Shown: positions 42,911 to 50,904, counted from the stretch's first letter. The stretch is 64,000 nucleotides of DNA from Flavobacterium sp. UBA6721 (GCA_002454195.1 DKIJ01000011.1:58857-122856); one strand, 5' to 3'. Program-made: numbers and translations. Notes: a model not told the origin generated them from the sequence alone.

Positions 42911-43552
42911 ATGATTGATTATTTTTTTTCTCAATATGCTACTTATCCTATTTCCGAAATTATTCTGGAGTTAGTAGCTGTTTTTTTTGGCTTGGCTAGT
43001 GTGTGGTTTGCAAAAAAAGACAATGTATTGGTTTTTCCAACAGGATTAGTAAGTACTTTTATTTATGCTTATTTACTTTGGAAGTGGAATTTATTAGGCG
43101 ATTCGATGATTAATGGCTATTATTTCATCATGAGTATTTATGGTTGGTACCATTGGACTCGAAAAAAAGGCAATGAGGTCGAGTTTCCTATTTCGGTAAT
43201 GACAAAAAAAGAAGGCAGTATTGCAGCGGTTTTATTTGTGTTGACACTTGTATTTGTCTATCTGGTTTATCAATATTTTGATAAGTTTGTTAATTGGTAT
43301 AATTATGTAGATACGTTTTTAACAGCACTTTTTTTTGTTGGGATGTGGTTAATGGCAAGAAGGAAAGTCGAAAATTGGATTTTTTGGATTGTAGGAGATT
43401 TCATTTCTATACCTTTGTATTTTTGTAAGGGATATACATTTACAAGTTTGCAGTATTTCATTTTTACAATTTTGGCTGTACTAGCTTATTTTGAATGGAA
43501 AGAAATATGGAAAGTTCAAAAAATGCAATCTGAAAATACAGTTGTAACTTAA
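42911..43552 (+). CDS. pnuC: PnuC-type vitamin transporter (nicotinamide riboside family)
   Basis: The 213-residue protein has seven hydrophobic segments and PnuC signatures: LELVAVFFGLASVWFAKKDN, FPTGLVSTFIYAYLLWK, and INGYYFIMSIYGWYHWTRK, followed by NWIFWIVGDFISIPLYF. PnuC facilitates uptake of nicotinamide riboside for NAD synthesis; the related PnuT and PnuX carry thiamine and riboflavin, so the substrate is inferred. No TPP or FMN riboswitch precedes it, which favours the NAD precursor. It sits between GGGPS and the DUF4301 gene in one probable operon. Confidence 0.88.
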   Translation: MIDYFFSQYATYPISEIILELVAVFFGLASVWFAKKDNVLVFPTGLVSTFIYAYLLWKWNLLGDSMINGYYFIMSIYGWYHWTRKKGNEVEFPISVMTKKEGSIAAVLFVLTLVFVYLVYQYFDKFVNWYNYVDTFLTALFFVGMWLMARRKVENWIFWIVGDFISIPLYFCKGYTFTSLQYFIFTILAVLAYFEWKEIWKVQKMQSENTVVT

Positions 43553-43563
43553 TAAAAGAGTTA

Positions 43564-45162
43564 GTGGTAGAAAATTCAAAATCAATTGAAGATTTAAATA
43601 ATAGTAAAAGTATGGGTTTGTCTGAACAAGATTTGGAACAAATGAACCAACACGGTGTTTCATTAGATGTTGTAAAAAAGCAATTAGCAATCTTTAAAAA
43701 AGGAATTGCTAAGATGGAATTAGTAGAAGCGGCAACAATAGGGAATGGCATTTTAAAATTCACTACGGATGAGTTTATAGACAAAGCTAATTTCTTTGAT
43801 GAGCACAAGTCGAATTTTAAACTATTAAAATTTGTTCCTGCTTCGGGCGCAGCCACAAGAATGTTTAAGTTTTTGACTGTTTTTGTCGCTGATTTTAATA
43901 TTGAAAAAGAGTCTATTAATGCCTATATTAACAGGAAAAAGGATAGTAAACTACCTGTTTTTATAGTGGGAATGGAGAAATTGCCTTTTTTTGAAATGAT
44001 TTATCAAAAATTAAAGTCTGAAATTGCCAATTTTGACAACCTTTCTAGGGATTACAAAAATTATTATTTCATCAAATTCATGTTGGATTCGAAGTATTTT
44101 GATTTTGCTTCTAAACCAAAAGGGATTTTGCCTTTCCATAAATATGCTACTAGAATTGCTACTCCAATAGAAGAACATTTGTATGAATGTGGGTATTATT
44201 CTAGTTCTAAGGGGAAATCATATTTGCATTTTACGGTGACAGAATCACATCAGGAAGAATTTGAAAAAATTATTAATGATGTTAAAGCTAATGTTGAAAA
44301 AGAGACCCAAACTACTATTGAAGTAAGCTATTCCTATCAAGATAAAAGCACCGATACCATTGCGGTAACCATGAATAATAAGCTTTTTAGAACTGAGGAA
44401 GGTAAATTACTTTTTAGACCTGGAGGACATGGTGCTTTGATAGATAATTTAAATCAATTGGATGCCGATATTATTTTTATCAAAAATATTGATAATGTAA
44501 TTCTTCATAATAACGAAACCATTGCTCTTTATAAAAAAGCGCTAGCAGGAGTATTGTTAGAATTACAACAAGAAATTTTTGCCTGTTTGAATCTAATGGA
44601 TTATTCTAATGTTACCGATTCACAAATAGAGAAAATCAAAACTTTCTTGAAATCAAAACTAAATGTAAATGTAAAATCAGATTTTGATTTGTACACTTTT
44701 GAAAATAAAATCAAGGTATTACGTGGTATTTTAGACCGTCCTATACGTGTTTGCGGAATGGTTAAAAACGAAGGCGAACCTGGAGGTGGTCCTTTTTGGG
44801 TAAAAAATGGTCAAAAAGGAATTTCATTGCAAATTGTAGAATCTTCGCAAGTGGATTTATCCGATAAAAAACAAGCTAAAATAATGGAAAATGCTACGCA
44901 TTTTAATCCAGTAGATTTAGTTTGTGCTACTAAAAATTATAAAAACGAGAAGTTTGATTTGCACCAATTTGTAGATGAAAACACCGGTTTTATTGTCGAA
45001 AAAAATCATCAAGGCAAAGATATTAAAGGCTACGAATTACCTGGATTGTGGAATGGAGCAATGGCTAATTGGTTGACCGTTTTTGTTGAAGTACCTTTGA
45101 TTACTTTTAATCCTGTAAAAACAGTCAACGATTTATTGAAAGAAGCACATCAGTCCTTGTAG
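43564..45162 (+). CDS. DUF4301 protein, nucleotidyltransferase-like
   Basis: The 532-residue protein belongs to the Bacteroidota family DUF4301. FVPASGAATRMFKFL at about residue 90 resembles the GAxATRM nucleotide-binding loop of sugar nucleotidyltransferases, and RPGGHGALIDNLNQLDADII with KNIDNV (from 285) resembles the uridylyltransferase segment that binds uridine. CGMVKNEGEPGGGPFWV follows near residue 400. The function is not known. The GTG start at 43564 may be replaced by an ATG at 43612, ahead of SEQDLEQM. It is 11 bases after pnuC, which may tie it to NAD or another nucleotide pathway. Confidence 0.75.
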   Translation: MVENSKSIEDLNNSKSMGLSEQDLEQMNQHGVSLDVVKKQLAIFKKGIAKMELVEAATIGNGILKFTTDEFIDKANFFDEHKSNFKLLKFVPASGAATRMFKFLTVFVADFNIEKESINAYINRKKDSKLPVFIVGMEKLPFFEMIYQKLKSEIANFDNLSRDYKNYYFIKFMLDSKYFDFASKPKGILPFHKYATRIATPIEEHLYECGYYSSSKGKSYLHFTVTESHQEEFEKIINDVKANVEKETQTTIEVSYSYQDKSTDTIAVTMNNKLFRTEEGKLLFRPGGHGALIDNLNQLDADIIFIKNIDNVILHNNETIALYKKALAGVLLELQQEIFACLNLMDYSNVTDSQIEKIKTFLKSKLNVNVKSDFDLYTFENKIKVLRGILDRPIRVCGMVKNEGEPGGGPFWVKNGQKGISLQIVESSQVDLSDKKQAKIMENATHFNPVDLVCATKNYKNEKFDLHQFVDENTGFIVEKNHQGKDIKGYELPGLWNGAMANWLTVFVEVPLITFNPVKTVNDLLKEAHQSL

Positions 45163-45187
45163 TCATACTGAAACAAGTTCAGCATCA

Positions 45188-45589
45188 ATGGAGATCCCAA
45201 AAATCATAACGGAATTACAATACAAAGCGGTTAGAAGTAGCGGTGCAGGAGGACAAAATGTAAATAAGGTTTCGTCTAAGGTGGTTTTGTCTTTTGATTT
45301 GAAAAATTCTCAGGCTTTGTCCGATGAGGAAAAATTGTTGATAGAAACAAATTTAGCGTCAAGATTAACTGCTGATTTGGTTTTGATACTTCAATGTGAT
45401 GAAGACCGAAGCCAACTTAAAAACAAAGAAATAGTTACGAAACGTTTTTTGGAACTGATTAAAAAAGGGCTCCATGTTCCTAAAATCAGAAAGGCTACAA
45501 AAGTCCCCAAATCGGTAATCAAGAAACGAATTAAGGATAAAAAGAATCTTTCGGATTTAAAAAAATCAAGAAGAAAACCGGATTTTTAG
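45188..45589 (+). CDS. arfB: ArfB-type peptidyl-tRNA hydrolase (ribosome rescue)
   Basis: The 133-residue protein has the class I release-factor GGQ motif in SSGAGGQNVNKVSSKV and a basic C-terminal tail (KKRIKDKKNLSDLKKSRRKPDF) that in ArfB/YaeJ inserts into the empty mRNA channel of stalled ribosomes. It lacks a codon-recognition domain. It frees ribosomes that stall without a stop codon. It starts 25 bases after the DUF4301 gene and likely ends that transcript. Confidence 0.9.
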   Translation: MEIPKIITELQYKAVRSSGAGGQNVNKVSSKVVLSFDLKNSQALSDEEKLLIETNLASRLTADLVLILQCDEDRSQLKNKEIVTKRFLELIKKGLHVPKIRKATKVPKSVIKKRIKDKKNLSDLKKSRRKPDF

Positions 45590-45591
45590 TA

Positions 45592-45655
45592 TCAAGAATT
45601 GGAGAATTAAGTATTAAGATATTTGGGATTATCTAAAAATCATAATACTTGATGC
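45592..45655. repeat. AAGTATTAAG/AGTATCAAG-family spacer repeat
   Basis: AGTATCAAGAATTGGAGAAT, AAGTATTAAGATATTTGG and a partial complement ATAATACTTGATG lie between arfB and the TPP riboswitch. The same family fills the thiE2-thiC gap at 58382-58443. It overlaps the -33 element of the TonB-receptor promoter. Confidence 0.5.
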
Positions 45656-45682
45656 TTTTATTTTAATTCTTTTCTATCTTTG
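45649..45682 (+). promoter_or_regulatory. Predicted promoter of the riboswitch-controlled TonB receptor
   Basis: TTG (45649-45651), a 23-base spacer and TATCTTTG (45675-45682) match the flavobacterial consensus. The transcript would begin 5-7 bases before the TPP aptamer. Confidence 0.6.
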
Positions 45683-45687
45683 CACCG

Positions 45688-45797
45688 TCTCAAAGGGGTG
45701 CTTAAATCTGAATTTATTTCAGATTCTGAAACTAGTTCAGAATATAGCTGAGATCATACCCAATGAACCTGAGCAAGTAATGTTGCTAAGGGAAATT
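45688..45797 (+). promoter_or_regulatory. TPP riboswitch upstream of the TonB receptor
   Basis: The THI-box core is clear: AAAGGGGTGC, then GCTGAGATCATACCC, AATGAACCTGAG and a closing TAAGGGAAATTAAGA. The variable P3 stem is long (AATCTGAATTTATTTCAGATT region, 45706-45726). Ligand binding should shut off the downstream receptor. The following leader of about 105 bases has only a weak ATGG/CCAT hairpin and no T-run, so control is more likely at translation. It fills most of the 314-base gap. Confidence 0.93.
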
Positions 45798-45903
45798 AAG
45801 ATAAATTGATGGTGAAAGCCATTAGTATATGAGTTAAATAAATCATTTTATAACAGTAACAAAAGAATAATTCCCCCTTTTATTCGTAAAAAAACAATTA
45901 CGG

Positions 45904-48102
45904 ATGAACGTTAATTTTTTTAGCCGCAAAGGCACAAAGACACTAAGTTCTACTTTCTTGATGTCTTTAATCTTTTCTCTATTTTCTTTTTTCTCCTTTT
46001 CACAAGTAAAAGACACCACAAAAGTTAATCAATTAGATGTCGTTTTAGTATCTGCGGTTCGTGTTACAACTAAAACACCGGTTAGTTTTAGTAATTTGGA
46101 CAAAAAGGATATTGCTCCACGCAATTTAGGTCAGGATATTCCTGTTTTGATGAACTATATGCCTTCGGTAGTGACAACTTCAGATGCCGGAAATGGTTTT
46201 GGTTATACAGGTATTCGTGTGCGCGGTAGCGATGCAACTCGTGTGAATGTGACTATTAATGGAATTCCTTATAACGATGCCGAAAGTCATGGAACTTATT
46301 GGGTAAACATGCCTGATTTTGCTTCTTCTTTGCAGAGTTTACAATTACAACGTGGAGTTGGAACTTCAACGAATGGTTCAGGAGCTTTTGGTGCAAGTTT
46401 GAATATGTTGACAGATTCCTATTCGAAAAAAAGTAGTGGAGAGATTTCTAATTCTTTTGGAAGTTTTAATTCTCGTAAACATACAGTTAAATTTAGTACT
46501 GGATTGATGAATGACCATTTTGAATTGGCTGGTCGATTGTCAACTTTAAAATCAGATGGATATGTGGATAGAGCGAGTTCGGACTTGAAATCCTATTTCT
46601 TACAAGGAACTTATGTGGGCAAAACAAGTTTGATTAAAGCCTTGGTTTTTGGAGGAACCGAAAAAACCTATCAATCTTGGAACGGAATTGATGCGGTTAC
46701 GATGGCTTCTAATAGAAAGTACAACTCTGTAGGTGAAATATTTGATAATTCAGGGAATTTTGAAGGGTTTTATAAAAATCAGGTAGATAATTACAATCAG
46801 GATCACGCACAATTGCATTGGAATGAAAAAGTTTCAGATAAGTGGAATACCAATTTAGCTTTTCATTATACCAAAGGTAATGGCTATTATGAAGAATATG
46901 TAGACGATTGGAAATATACCAATTTGTATTATGCTGATGATGCTCAATATTCGTTTTTAGGTTTAAATCCAATTGTGGTAGATGGACAAACCATATCTTC
47001 AACTGATTATACCAGAAGGAAATGGTTGGATAATGATTTTTATGGAGCTACTTTTTCGGCTAATTATCAGGATGAAGTCCTTAATGTGATTTTAGGTGGA
47101 GGAGCCAATCGTTATGAAGGAGCTCATTTTACAGAACTTTTATGGTTACAATATCCTTCGGATAGTCAAATAGGAGTGCCAATGAATTATAACATGGCGA
47201 CAAAAAATGATGTAAATGTTTTTGCTAAAATCAATTATCAACTTTGTACAAATGTGAACTTTTTTGCTGATGCGCAATTAAGAAATGTACATTATAAAGC
47301 CAACAGCCCAGAAACAGGGTTGGTTAATGATAACTTTAATTTCTTTAATCCTAAAGCTGGTTTGACTTATACGGTTGATAATGCAAATGCTGTTTATTTT
47401 TCGTATGCCAGAGCTAATCGTGAGCCTAACCGCACCGATTATGAAGGAGGAAGTGTAAAGCCAGAAAGCTTAAATGATTTTGAACTAGGATGGCGTTTTG
47501 TAGCACCAAATACGCAAATCAATCTTAACGGATTTTATATGCTTTACAAGGACCAATTGGTTTTAACGGGGGAATTGGATGATGTAGGTAATCCAATACG
47601 AACAAATGTAGGTAAAAGCTATCGTTTAGGTTTAGAAGCTGAGGCTAAAATTCAGTTGTCTAAGAAATGGTTAATCAGTCCAAATTTTACTTTAAGTGAT
47701 AATAAAAATATCGATTTTGTATTGGAAGACGGAACTGATTTAGTTGATTTAGGAAATACAAATATTGCTTTTTCTCCAAAGTTTATTGCTGCGAATAGTG
47801 TGGTGTTTTCTCCAATTGCCAATTTGCAATTGAATTGGTTATCAAAATTTGTGGGTAGCCAATTAATGAATAATATAAATGATCGTCAGGGTAAATTGAA
47901 AGATTATTTCGTGAACGATTTTAATGCTACTTATACCATTTTCCCTAAATCTGTTTTCCAATCAGTTACTATTAGTGTTTTGGCTAATAATTTTGCTAAC
48001 AGAAGCTATGTTTCTAATGGTGCTGATTATGGAGGAGGTTATGTGTATTATTATCCTCAAGCGGGAGCTAATTTCTTAGCAGGATTGACTTTGAAGTTTT
48101 AA
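45904..48102 (+). CDS. TonB-dependent receptor, probable thiamine or thiamine-precursor uptake
   Basis: The 732-residue protein has a signal peptide (core LMSLIFSLFSFFSFSQ), a plug domain (residues about 50-165; LGQDIPVLMNYMPSVV, GIRVRGSDATRVNVTINGIPYND) and a 22-strand-type barrel ending in aromatic F (AGLTLKF). It imports a ligand across the outer membrane with TonB-ExbBD energy. Control by a TPP riboswitch points to thiamine or a precursor. The first 20 residues include a stretch encoded by a dispersed repeat (45921-45950); the functional start could be the ATG at 45961. A terminator follows. Confidence 0.9.
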   Translation: MNVNFFSRKGTKTLSSTFLMSLIFSLFSFFSFSQVKDTTKVNQLDVVLVSAVRVTTKTPVSFSNLDKKDIAPRNLGQDIPVLMNYMPSVVTTSDAGNGFGYTGIRVRGSDATRVNVTINGIPYNDAESHGTYWVNMPDFASSLQSLQLQRGVGTSTNGSGAFGASLNMLTDSYSKKSSGEISNSFGSFNSRKHTVKFSTGLMNDHFELAGRLSTLKSDGYVDRASSDLKSYFLQGTYVGKTSLIKALVFGGTEKTYQSWNGIDAVTMASNRKYNSVGEIFDNSGNFEGFYKNQVDNYNQDHAQLHWNEKVSDKWNTNLAFHYTKGNGYYEEYVDDWKYTNLYYADDAQYSFLGLNPIVVDGQTISSTDYTRRKWLDNDFYGATFSANYQDEVLNVILGGGANRYEGAHFTELLWLQYPSDSQIGVPMNYNMATKNDVNVFAKINYQLCTNVNFFADAQLRNVHYKANSPETGLVNDNFNFFNPKAGLTYTVDNANAVYFSYARANREPNRTDYEGGSVKPESLNDFELGWRFVAPNTQINLNGFYMLYKDQLVLTGELDDVGNPIRTNVGKSYRLGLEAEAKIQLSKKWLISPNFTLSDNKNIDFVLEDGTDLVDLGNTNIAFSPKFIAANSVVFSPIANLQLNWLSKFVGSQLMNNINDRQGKLKDYFVNDFNATYTIFPKSVFQSVTISVLANNFANRSYVSNGADYGGGYVYYYPQAGANFLAGLTLKF
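45921..45950 (+). repeat. CGCAAAG-family dispersed repeat inside the TonB-receptor N-terminus
   Basis: AGCCGCAAAGGCACAAAGAC followed by ACTAAGTTC encodes residues about 6-16 (SRKGTKTLSS). The same repeat family forms the inverted repeat in the thiG-thiH gap at 55564-55657. Confidence 0.6.
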
Positions 48103-48118
48103 TTTGTAGTTTCTATTT

Positions 48119-48154
48119 AAAAAGCCTGAAAATTTAATACTTTCAGGCTTTTTG
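48119..48154. terminator. Bidirectional terminator between the TonB receptor and the Rieske-like gene
   Basis: AAAAAGCCTGAAA and TTTCAGGCTTTTT enclose a loop of about 9 bases, flanked by A and T runs, between two convergent genes. Confidence 0.92.
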
Positions 48155-48156
48155 TT

Positions 48157-48576
48157 TTAGTTGTACACTCTAACTATATTTCCAATTTTCTCAGCGCGGT
48201 ATTGTTTTAAAGGATATTGTAATTTGCCTTGTCCTGTAAACATACTGTATTCTTCATTGTCACATGGACAAAGTAGATTTATTCCTTTTATAGTTAATGG
48301 AGAACAACTACTCAATGCCTGATTAGGGCAAGCAGCATCAAAAGCATTATAGCTTGACCCAGTATAAAACACATAGATGCCTTTAGGTCCTACTTCTGGT
48401 CCTGAATAGTAAATAGCGTTACTAGCATAATTAAGTTTTGAATAAGCTGGATAATTTAAATCGAAAGTTATCGAAAAATTATAGTTAGGGATATAAGGAT
48501 TATTGTTCTTAAATCCATTATCTGAACAAGAAAAAAATAAAAGAACGACTAATGAAATGCTGAGGATTTTTTTCAT
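48157..48576 (-). CDS. Lipoprotein with a Rieske-like fold lacking the iron-sulfur histidines
   Basis: The 139-residue protein has a lipoprotein signal peptide (VVLLFFSC; lipidated Cys at about residue 17). The region FDAACPNQ...INLLCPCDNEEYSMFTGQG and PLKQYRAEKIGNIVRVYN follows the layout of a Rieske domain (CPH...CPCHxxxF, then a Leu-Pro-ish strand), but both histidine ligands are replaced (CPN and CPCD). It probably cannot hold a 2Fe-2S cluster and may be structural or bind something else. It is alone, convergent with the TonB receptor. Confidence 0.65.
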   Translation of the reverse strand: MKKILSISLVVLLFFSCSDNGFKNNNPYIPNYNFSITFDLNYPAYSKLNYASNAIYYSGPEVGPKGIYVFYTGSSYNAFDAACPNQALSSCSPLTIKGINLLCPCDNEEYSMFTGQGKLQYPLKQYRAEKIGNIVRVYN

Positions 48577-48675
48577 GTTTATATTTTGTGAAAGTATTAG
48601 TGAAACAAATTTAATTTATTTACTTTTGAAATGTTATAAGCTTAACAGATAATTATAGACTATTAAAAATTATAC

Positions 48676-48683
48676 TATATTTG
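48676..48683 (+). promoter_or_regulatory. Predicted -7 box of greA
   Basis: TATATTTG places transcription start near 48688-48690, directly at the base of the hairpin that follows. There is no clear -33 TTG. Confidence 0.55.
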
Positions 48684-48689
48684 TAGCAA

Positions 48690-48716
48690 GAAATCCCGTT
48701 GCGATGGGATTTTTTG
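48690..48716 (+). terminator. Terminator-like hairpin in the greA leader (putative attenuator)
   Basis: AAATCCCGT, a TGCG loop and ATGGGATTT (one G-T pair) are followed by a run of five T. It lies between the greA promoter and its ATG at 48739, and the gene to the left is divergent, so the hairpin cannot be the terminator of an upstream gene. It should end most transcripts after about 25 bases unless bypassed. Confidence 0.7.
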
Positions 48717-48738
48717 TATTTATATAAACGACGAAATT

Positions 48739-49215
48739 ATGAGTAACGTATCTTATTATACTGCAGAAGGATTAAAAAAGTTAAAGGAAGAATTAGAGTA
48801 TTTAAAAGCGGTGATGCGTCCTAAAGCATCTCAAGATATAGCCGAAGCTCGTGATAAAGGGGATTTGTCTGAGAATGCTGAGTATGATGCAGCTAAAGAA
48901 GCTCAAGGTTTGTTAGAAATGAAAATTTCTAAATTGGAGGAGTTATATGCTAATGCAAGATTAATTGATGAATCACAATTAGACCTATCTAAAGTGTTGG
49001 TTTTATCTAGTGTTAAGATAAAAAACCAAGCTAATGGAATGGAAATGAAATATACTTTGGTAGCCGAAAGTGAAGCCGATTTAAAAACAGGGAAGATTTC
49101 AGTAACTTCTCCAATTGGAAAAGGATTACTAGGAAAATCAGTAGGTGAAGTAGCCGAAATAACAGTTCCTAACGGTAAATTGAAATTCGAAATTTTAGAA
49201 ATCACAAGAGAGTAG
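48739..49215 (+). CDS. greA: Transcription elongation factor GreA
   Basis: The 158-residue protein has the N-terminal coiled coil (TAEGLKKLKEELEYLKAV) whose tip carries the acidic catalytic residues in DLSENAEYDAAKEAQG, and the C-terminal FKBP-like domain ending TVPNGKLKFEILEI. GreA stimulates RNA cleavage by backtracked RNA polymerase. Its leader carries a promoter followed by a terminator-like hairpin, as in the known E. coli greA leader (GraL). HIT protein gene follows 66 bases downstream. Confidence 0.95.
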   Translation: MSNVSYYTAEGLKKLKEELEYLKAVMRPKASQDIAEARDKGDLSENAEYDAAKEAQGLLEMKISKLEELYANARLIDESQLDLSKVLVLSSVKIKNQANGMEMKYTLVAESEADLKTGKISVTSPIGKGLLGKSVGEVAEITVPNGKLKFEILEITRE

Positions 49216-49225
49216 TTTTTAAATT

Positions 49226-49233
49226 TATATTTG
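49226..49233 (+). promoter_or_regulatory. Possible internal -7 box before the HIT gene
   Basis: TATATTTG between greA and the HIT gene, about 50 bases ahead of the ATG at 49282. It may add an internal promoter; no -33 element is seen. Confidence 0.35.
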
Positions 49234-49281
49234 TTTTTTTGTTTAATCGGATAAACGAATAACCAAATAACCCAATTAATA

Positions 49282-49668
49282 ATGAGTATATTCACCAAAA
49301 TAGTAAAAGGAGAAATTCCATGTTATAAGATAGCTGAAGATGAAAATTACTTTGCTTTCTTGGATATTAATCCTAATGCAAAAGGGCATACTTTATGTAT
49401 TCCTAAATTTGAAGTCGATAAGATTTTTGATATGGACGAAGCTCATTTTTTAGGGCTAATGCATTTTTCTAGAAAAGTTGCCAAAGCAATCGAAAAAACG
49501 GTTCCTTGTAATCGAATTGCTATTTCGGTTATAGGATTAGAAGTGCCACACGCTCATGTGCATTTGATTCCTTTGAACACTATGGAAGACATTCGATTTC
49601 AGAAAAAAGTGACTTTGTCTAAAGAGGAATTTGAAAGTTTAGCTCAGGAAATTAGCGCTAATTTATAA
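49282..49668 (+). CDS. HIT family nucleotide hydrolase/transferase
   Basis: The 128-residue protein has the histidine triad HAHVHLIPL near its C-terminus and the family N-terminus SIFTKIVKGEIPCYKIAEDE. HIT (HINT-branch) proteins hydrolyse nucleotide phosphoramidates such as AMP-lysine. It shares a likely transcript with greA and is followed by a strong terminator. Confidence 0.92.
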   Translation: MSIFTKIVKGEIPCYKIAEDENYFAFLDINPNAKGHTLCIPKFEVDKIFDMDEAHFLGLMHFSRKVAKAIEKTVPCNRIAISVIGLEVPHAHVHLIPLNTMEDIRFQKKVTLSKEEFESLAQEISANL

Positions 49669-49689
49669 TACAATTTATCACTATAAACG

Positions 49690-49714
49690 ACACGAATTTA
49701 TTCGTGTTTTTTTT
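49690..49714 (+). terminator. Terminator of greA-HIT
   Basis: ACACGAA, a TTTA loop and TTCGTGT are followed by eight T. It lies only 18 bases before the next gene's ATG (49732), so the transglutaminase gene needs read-through or a promoter overlapping this region. Confidence 0.85.
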
Positions 49715-49731
49715 CACCCAAAAATGATGAT

Positions 49732-50904
49732 ATGAGAAAATTTGTATCTTTTGTTTTTTTGTTAGTATCGGTTTTAAATACGGCCCAAACAAAATCACCT
49801 TACTTAGATATCGATACTAAAATTTCCAAGATTCCTGTTGAATTGAGTAAATCAACCACTGGAATAGCTCAATTTATCAATGATCATTTTAAATCGGATA
49901 ACGAAAAAATTAGAGCCGTTTTTTATTGGACAGCTACTAATATTAGTTACGATGTGGCGAATATGAATAATCCTAATCAATTTCAGACTTCGCAAGAAAA
50001 AATTGAAAATACCTTGAATACTAAAAAAGGAGTTTGTATTCATTATGCCGAAGTTTTTAATGATATTGCTCGAAAAGTGGGGATTCAATCTGAAATTATT
50101 TATGGTTATACCAAACAGCATGGAAAAATCGACCAATTATCTCATGCTTGGAGCGCCGCCAAAATTGATAATAAATGGTTTGTTTTTGATCCAACATGGG
50201 GTTCTGGGGGGGTGAATAATGGAAAGTTTGTTAAAAAATTGAACAATGTTTACTTCAAAGTAGAACCTTCAAAAATGATTGTTTCGCATATGCCCTTTGA
50301 TTATATGTGGCAATTTTTGAATTATCCAGTTTCTCATGACGCATTTTATGAAGGCAAAACACAATTGGATAAGACCCAAAAATATTTTGATTTTGAGAAA
50401 GAAATCACGTTGTATTCTAAATTAAAGCAGAAAGATCAATTGTTTGAAACAGCTAAAAGAGTAGAGAAGTTAGGATTAAAAAACAGCTTGATTTCTTCCT
50501 ATTATCAAAATAAAAAAGAGCATTGGAGTGGCTTAATGCAAAATGAAAATGTAGATAAAATGAATGCAATTGTTGCCGAATTAAATGAGGCAGTGTTACA
50601 GCTAAATGATTTTATTATGTACAGAAATAAAAAATTCAAGCCAACATTTCCAGATGAAAAGGTTGCTAAGATGATACAGATACCAAGAGAGAAATTACAA
50701 AAATGTCAAAATGATGTTTTTAAAATTGTAATGGTGGATAGTCAAAATTTGTCTAATTTAAGTTCCTTAAAAAAGTCAATTGCGCAAGCTCTGGTTCAAG
50801 CCGATGAACACGCTTTGTTCGTAAAAGAGTATTTGAATGCTTCTAAAATTAAACGAAAGACGATGTTTTCTAAAGTGAGCTGGTTTGGAGTTCCTTTAAA
50901 TTAG
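49732..50904 (+). CDS. Exported transglutaminase-like domain protein
   Basis: The 390-residue protein has a signal peptide (KFVSFVFLLVSVLNTAQ) and a transglutaminase-like core with the Cys-His-Asp set: KGVCIHYAEVF, DQLSHAWSAAKI and WFVFDPTWGSGG. The C-terminal half (from about residue 220) is helical with no recognised domain. Such exported proteins are usually proteases or structural relatives rather than true transglutaminases. Its last 4 bases overlap the convergent histidine kinase gene. Confidence 0.82.
   Translation: MRKFVSFVFLLVSVLNTAQTKSPYLDIDTKISKIPVELSKSTTGIAQFINDHFKSDNEKIRAVFYWTATNISYDVANMNNPNQFQTSQEKIENTLNTKKGVCIHYAEVFNDIARKVGIQSEIIYGYTKQHGKIDQLSHAWSAAKIDNKWFVFDPTWGSGGVNNGKFVKKLNNVYFKVEPSKMIVSHMPFDYMWQFLNYPVSHDAFYEGKTQLDKTQKYFDFEKEITLYSKLKQKDQLFETAKRVEKLGLKNSLISSYYQNKKEHWSGLMQNENVDKMNAIVAELNEAVLQLNDFIMYRNKKFKPTFPDEKVAKMIQIPREKLQKCQNDVFKIVMVDSQNLSNLSSLKKSIAQALVQADEHALFVKEYLNASKIKRKTMFSKVSWFGVPLN

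Noticed and set aside
43464-43856. Minus-strand frame of 130 residues across pnuC and DUF4301
   Set aside because: Antisense to two supported genes; no start context, no homology.
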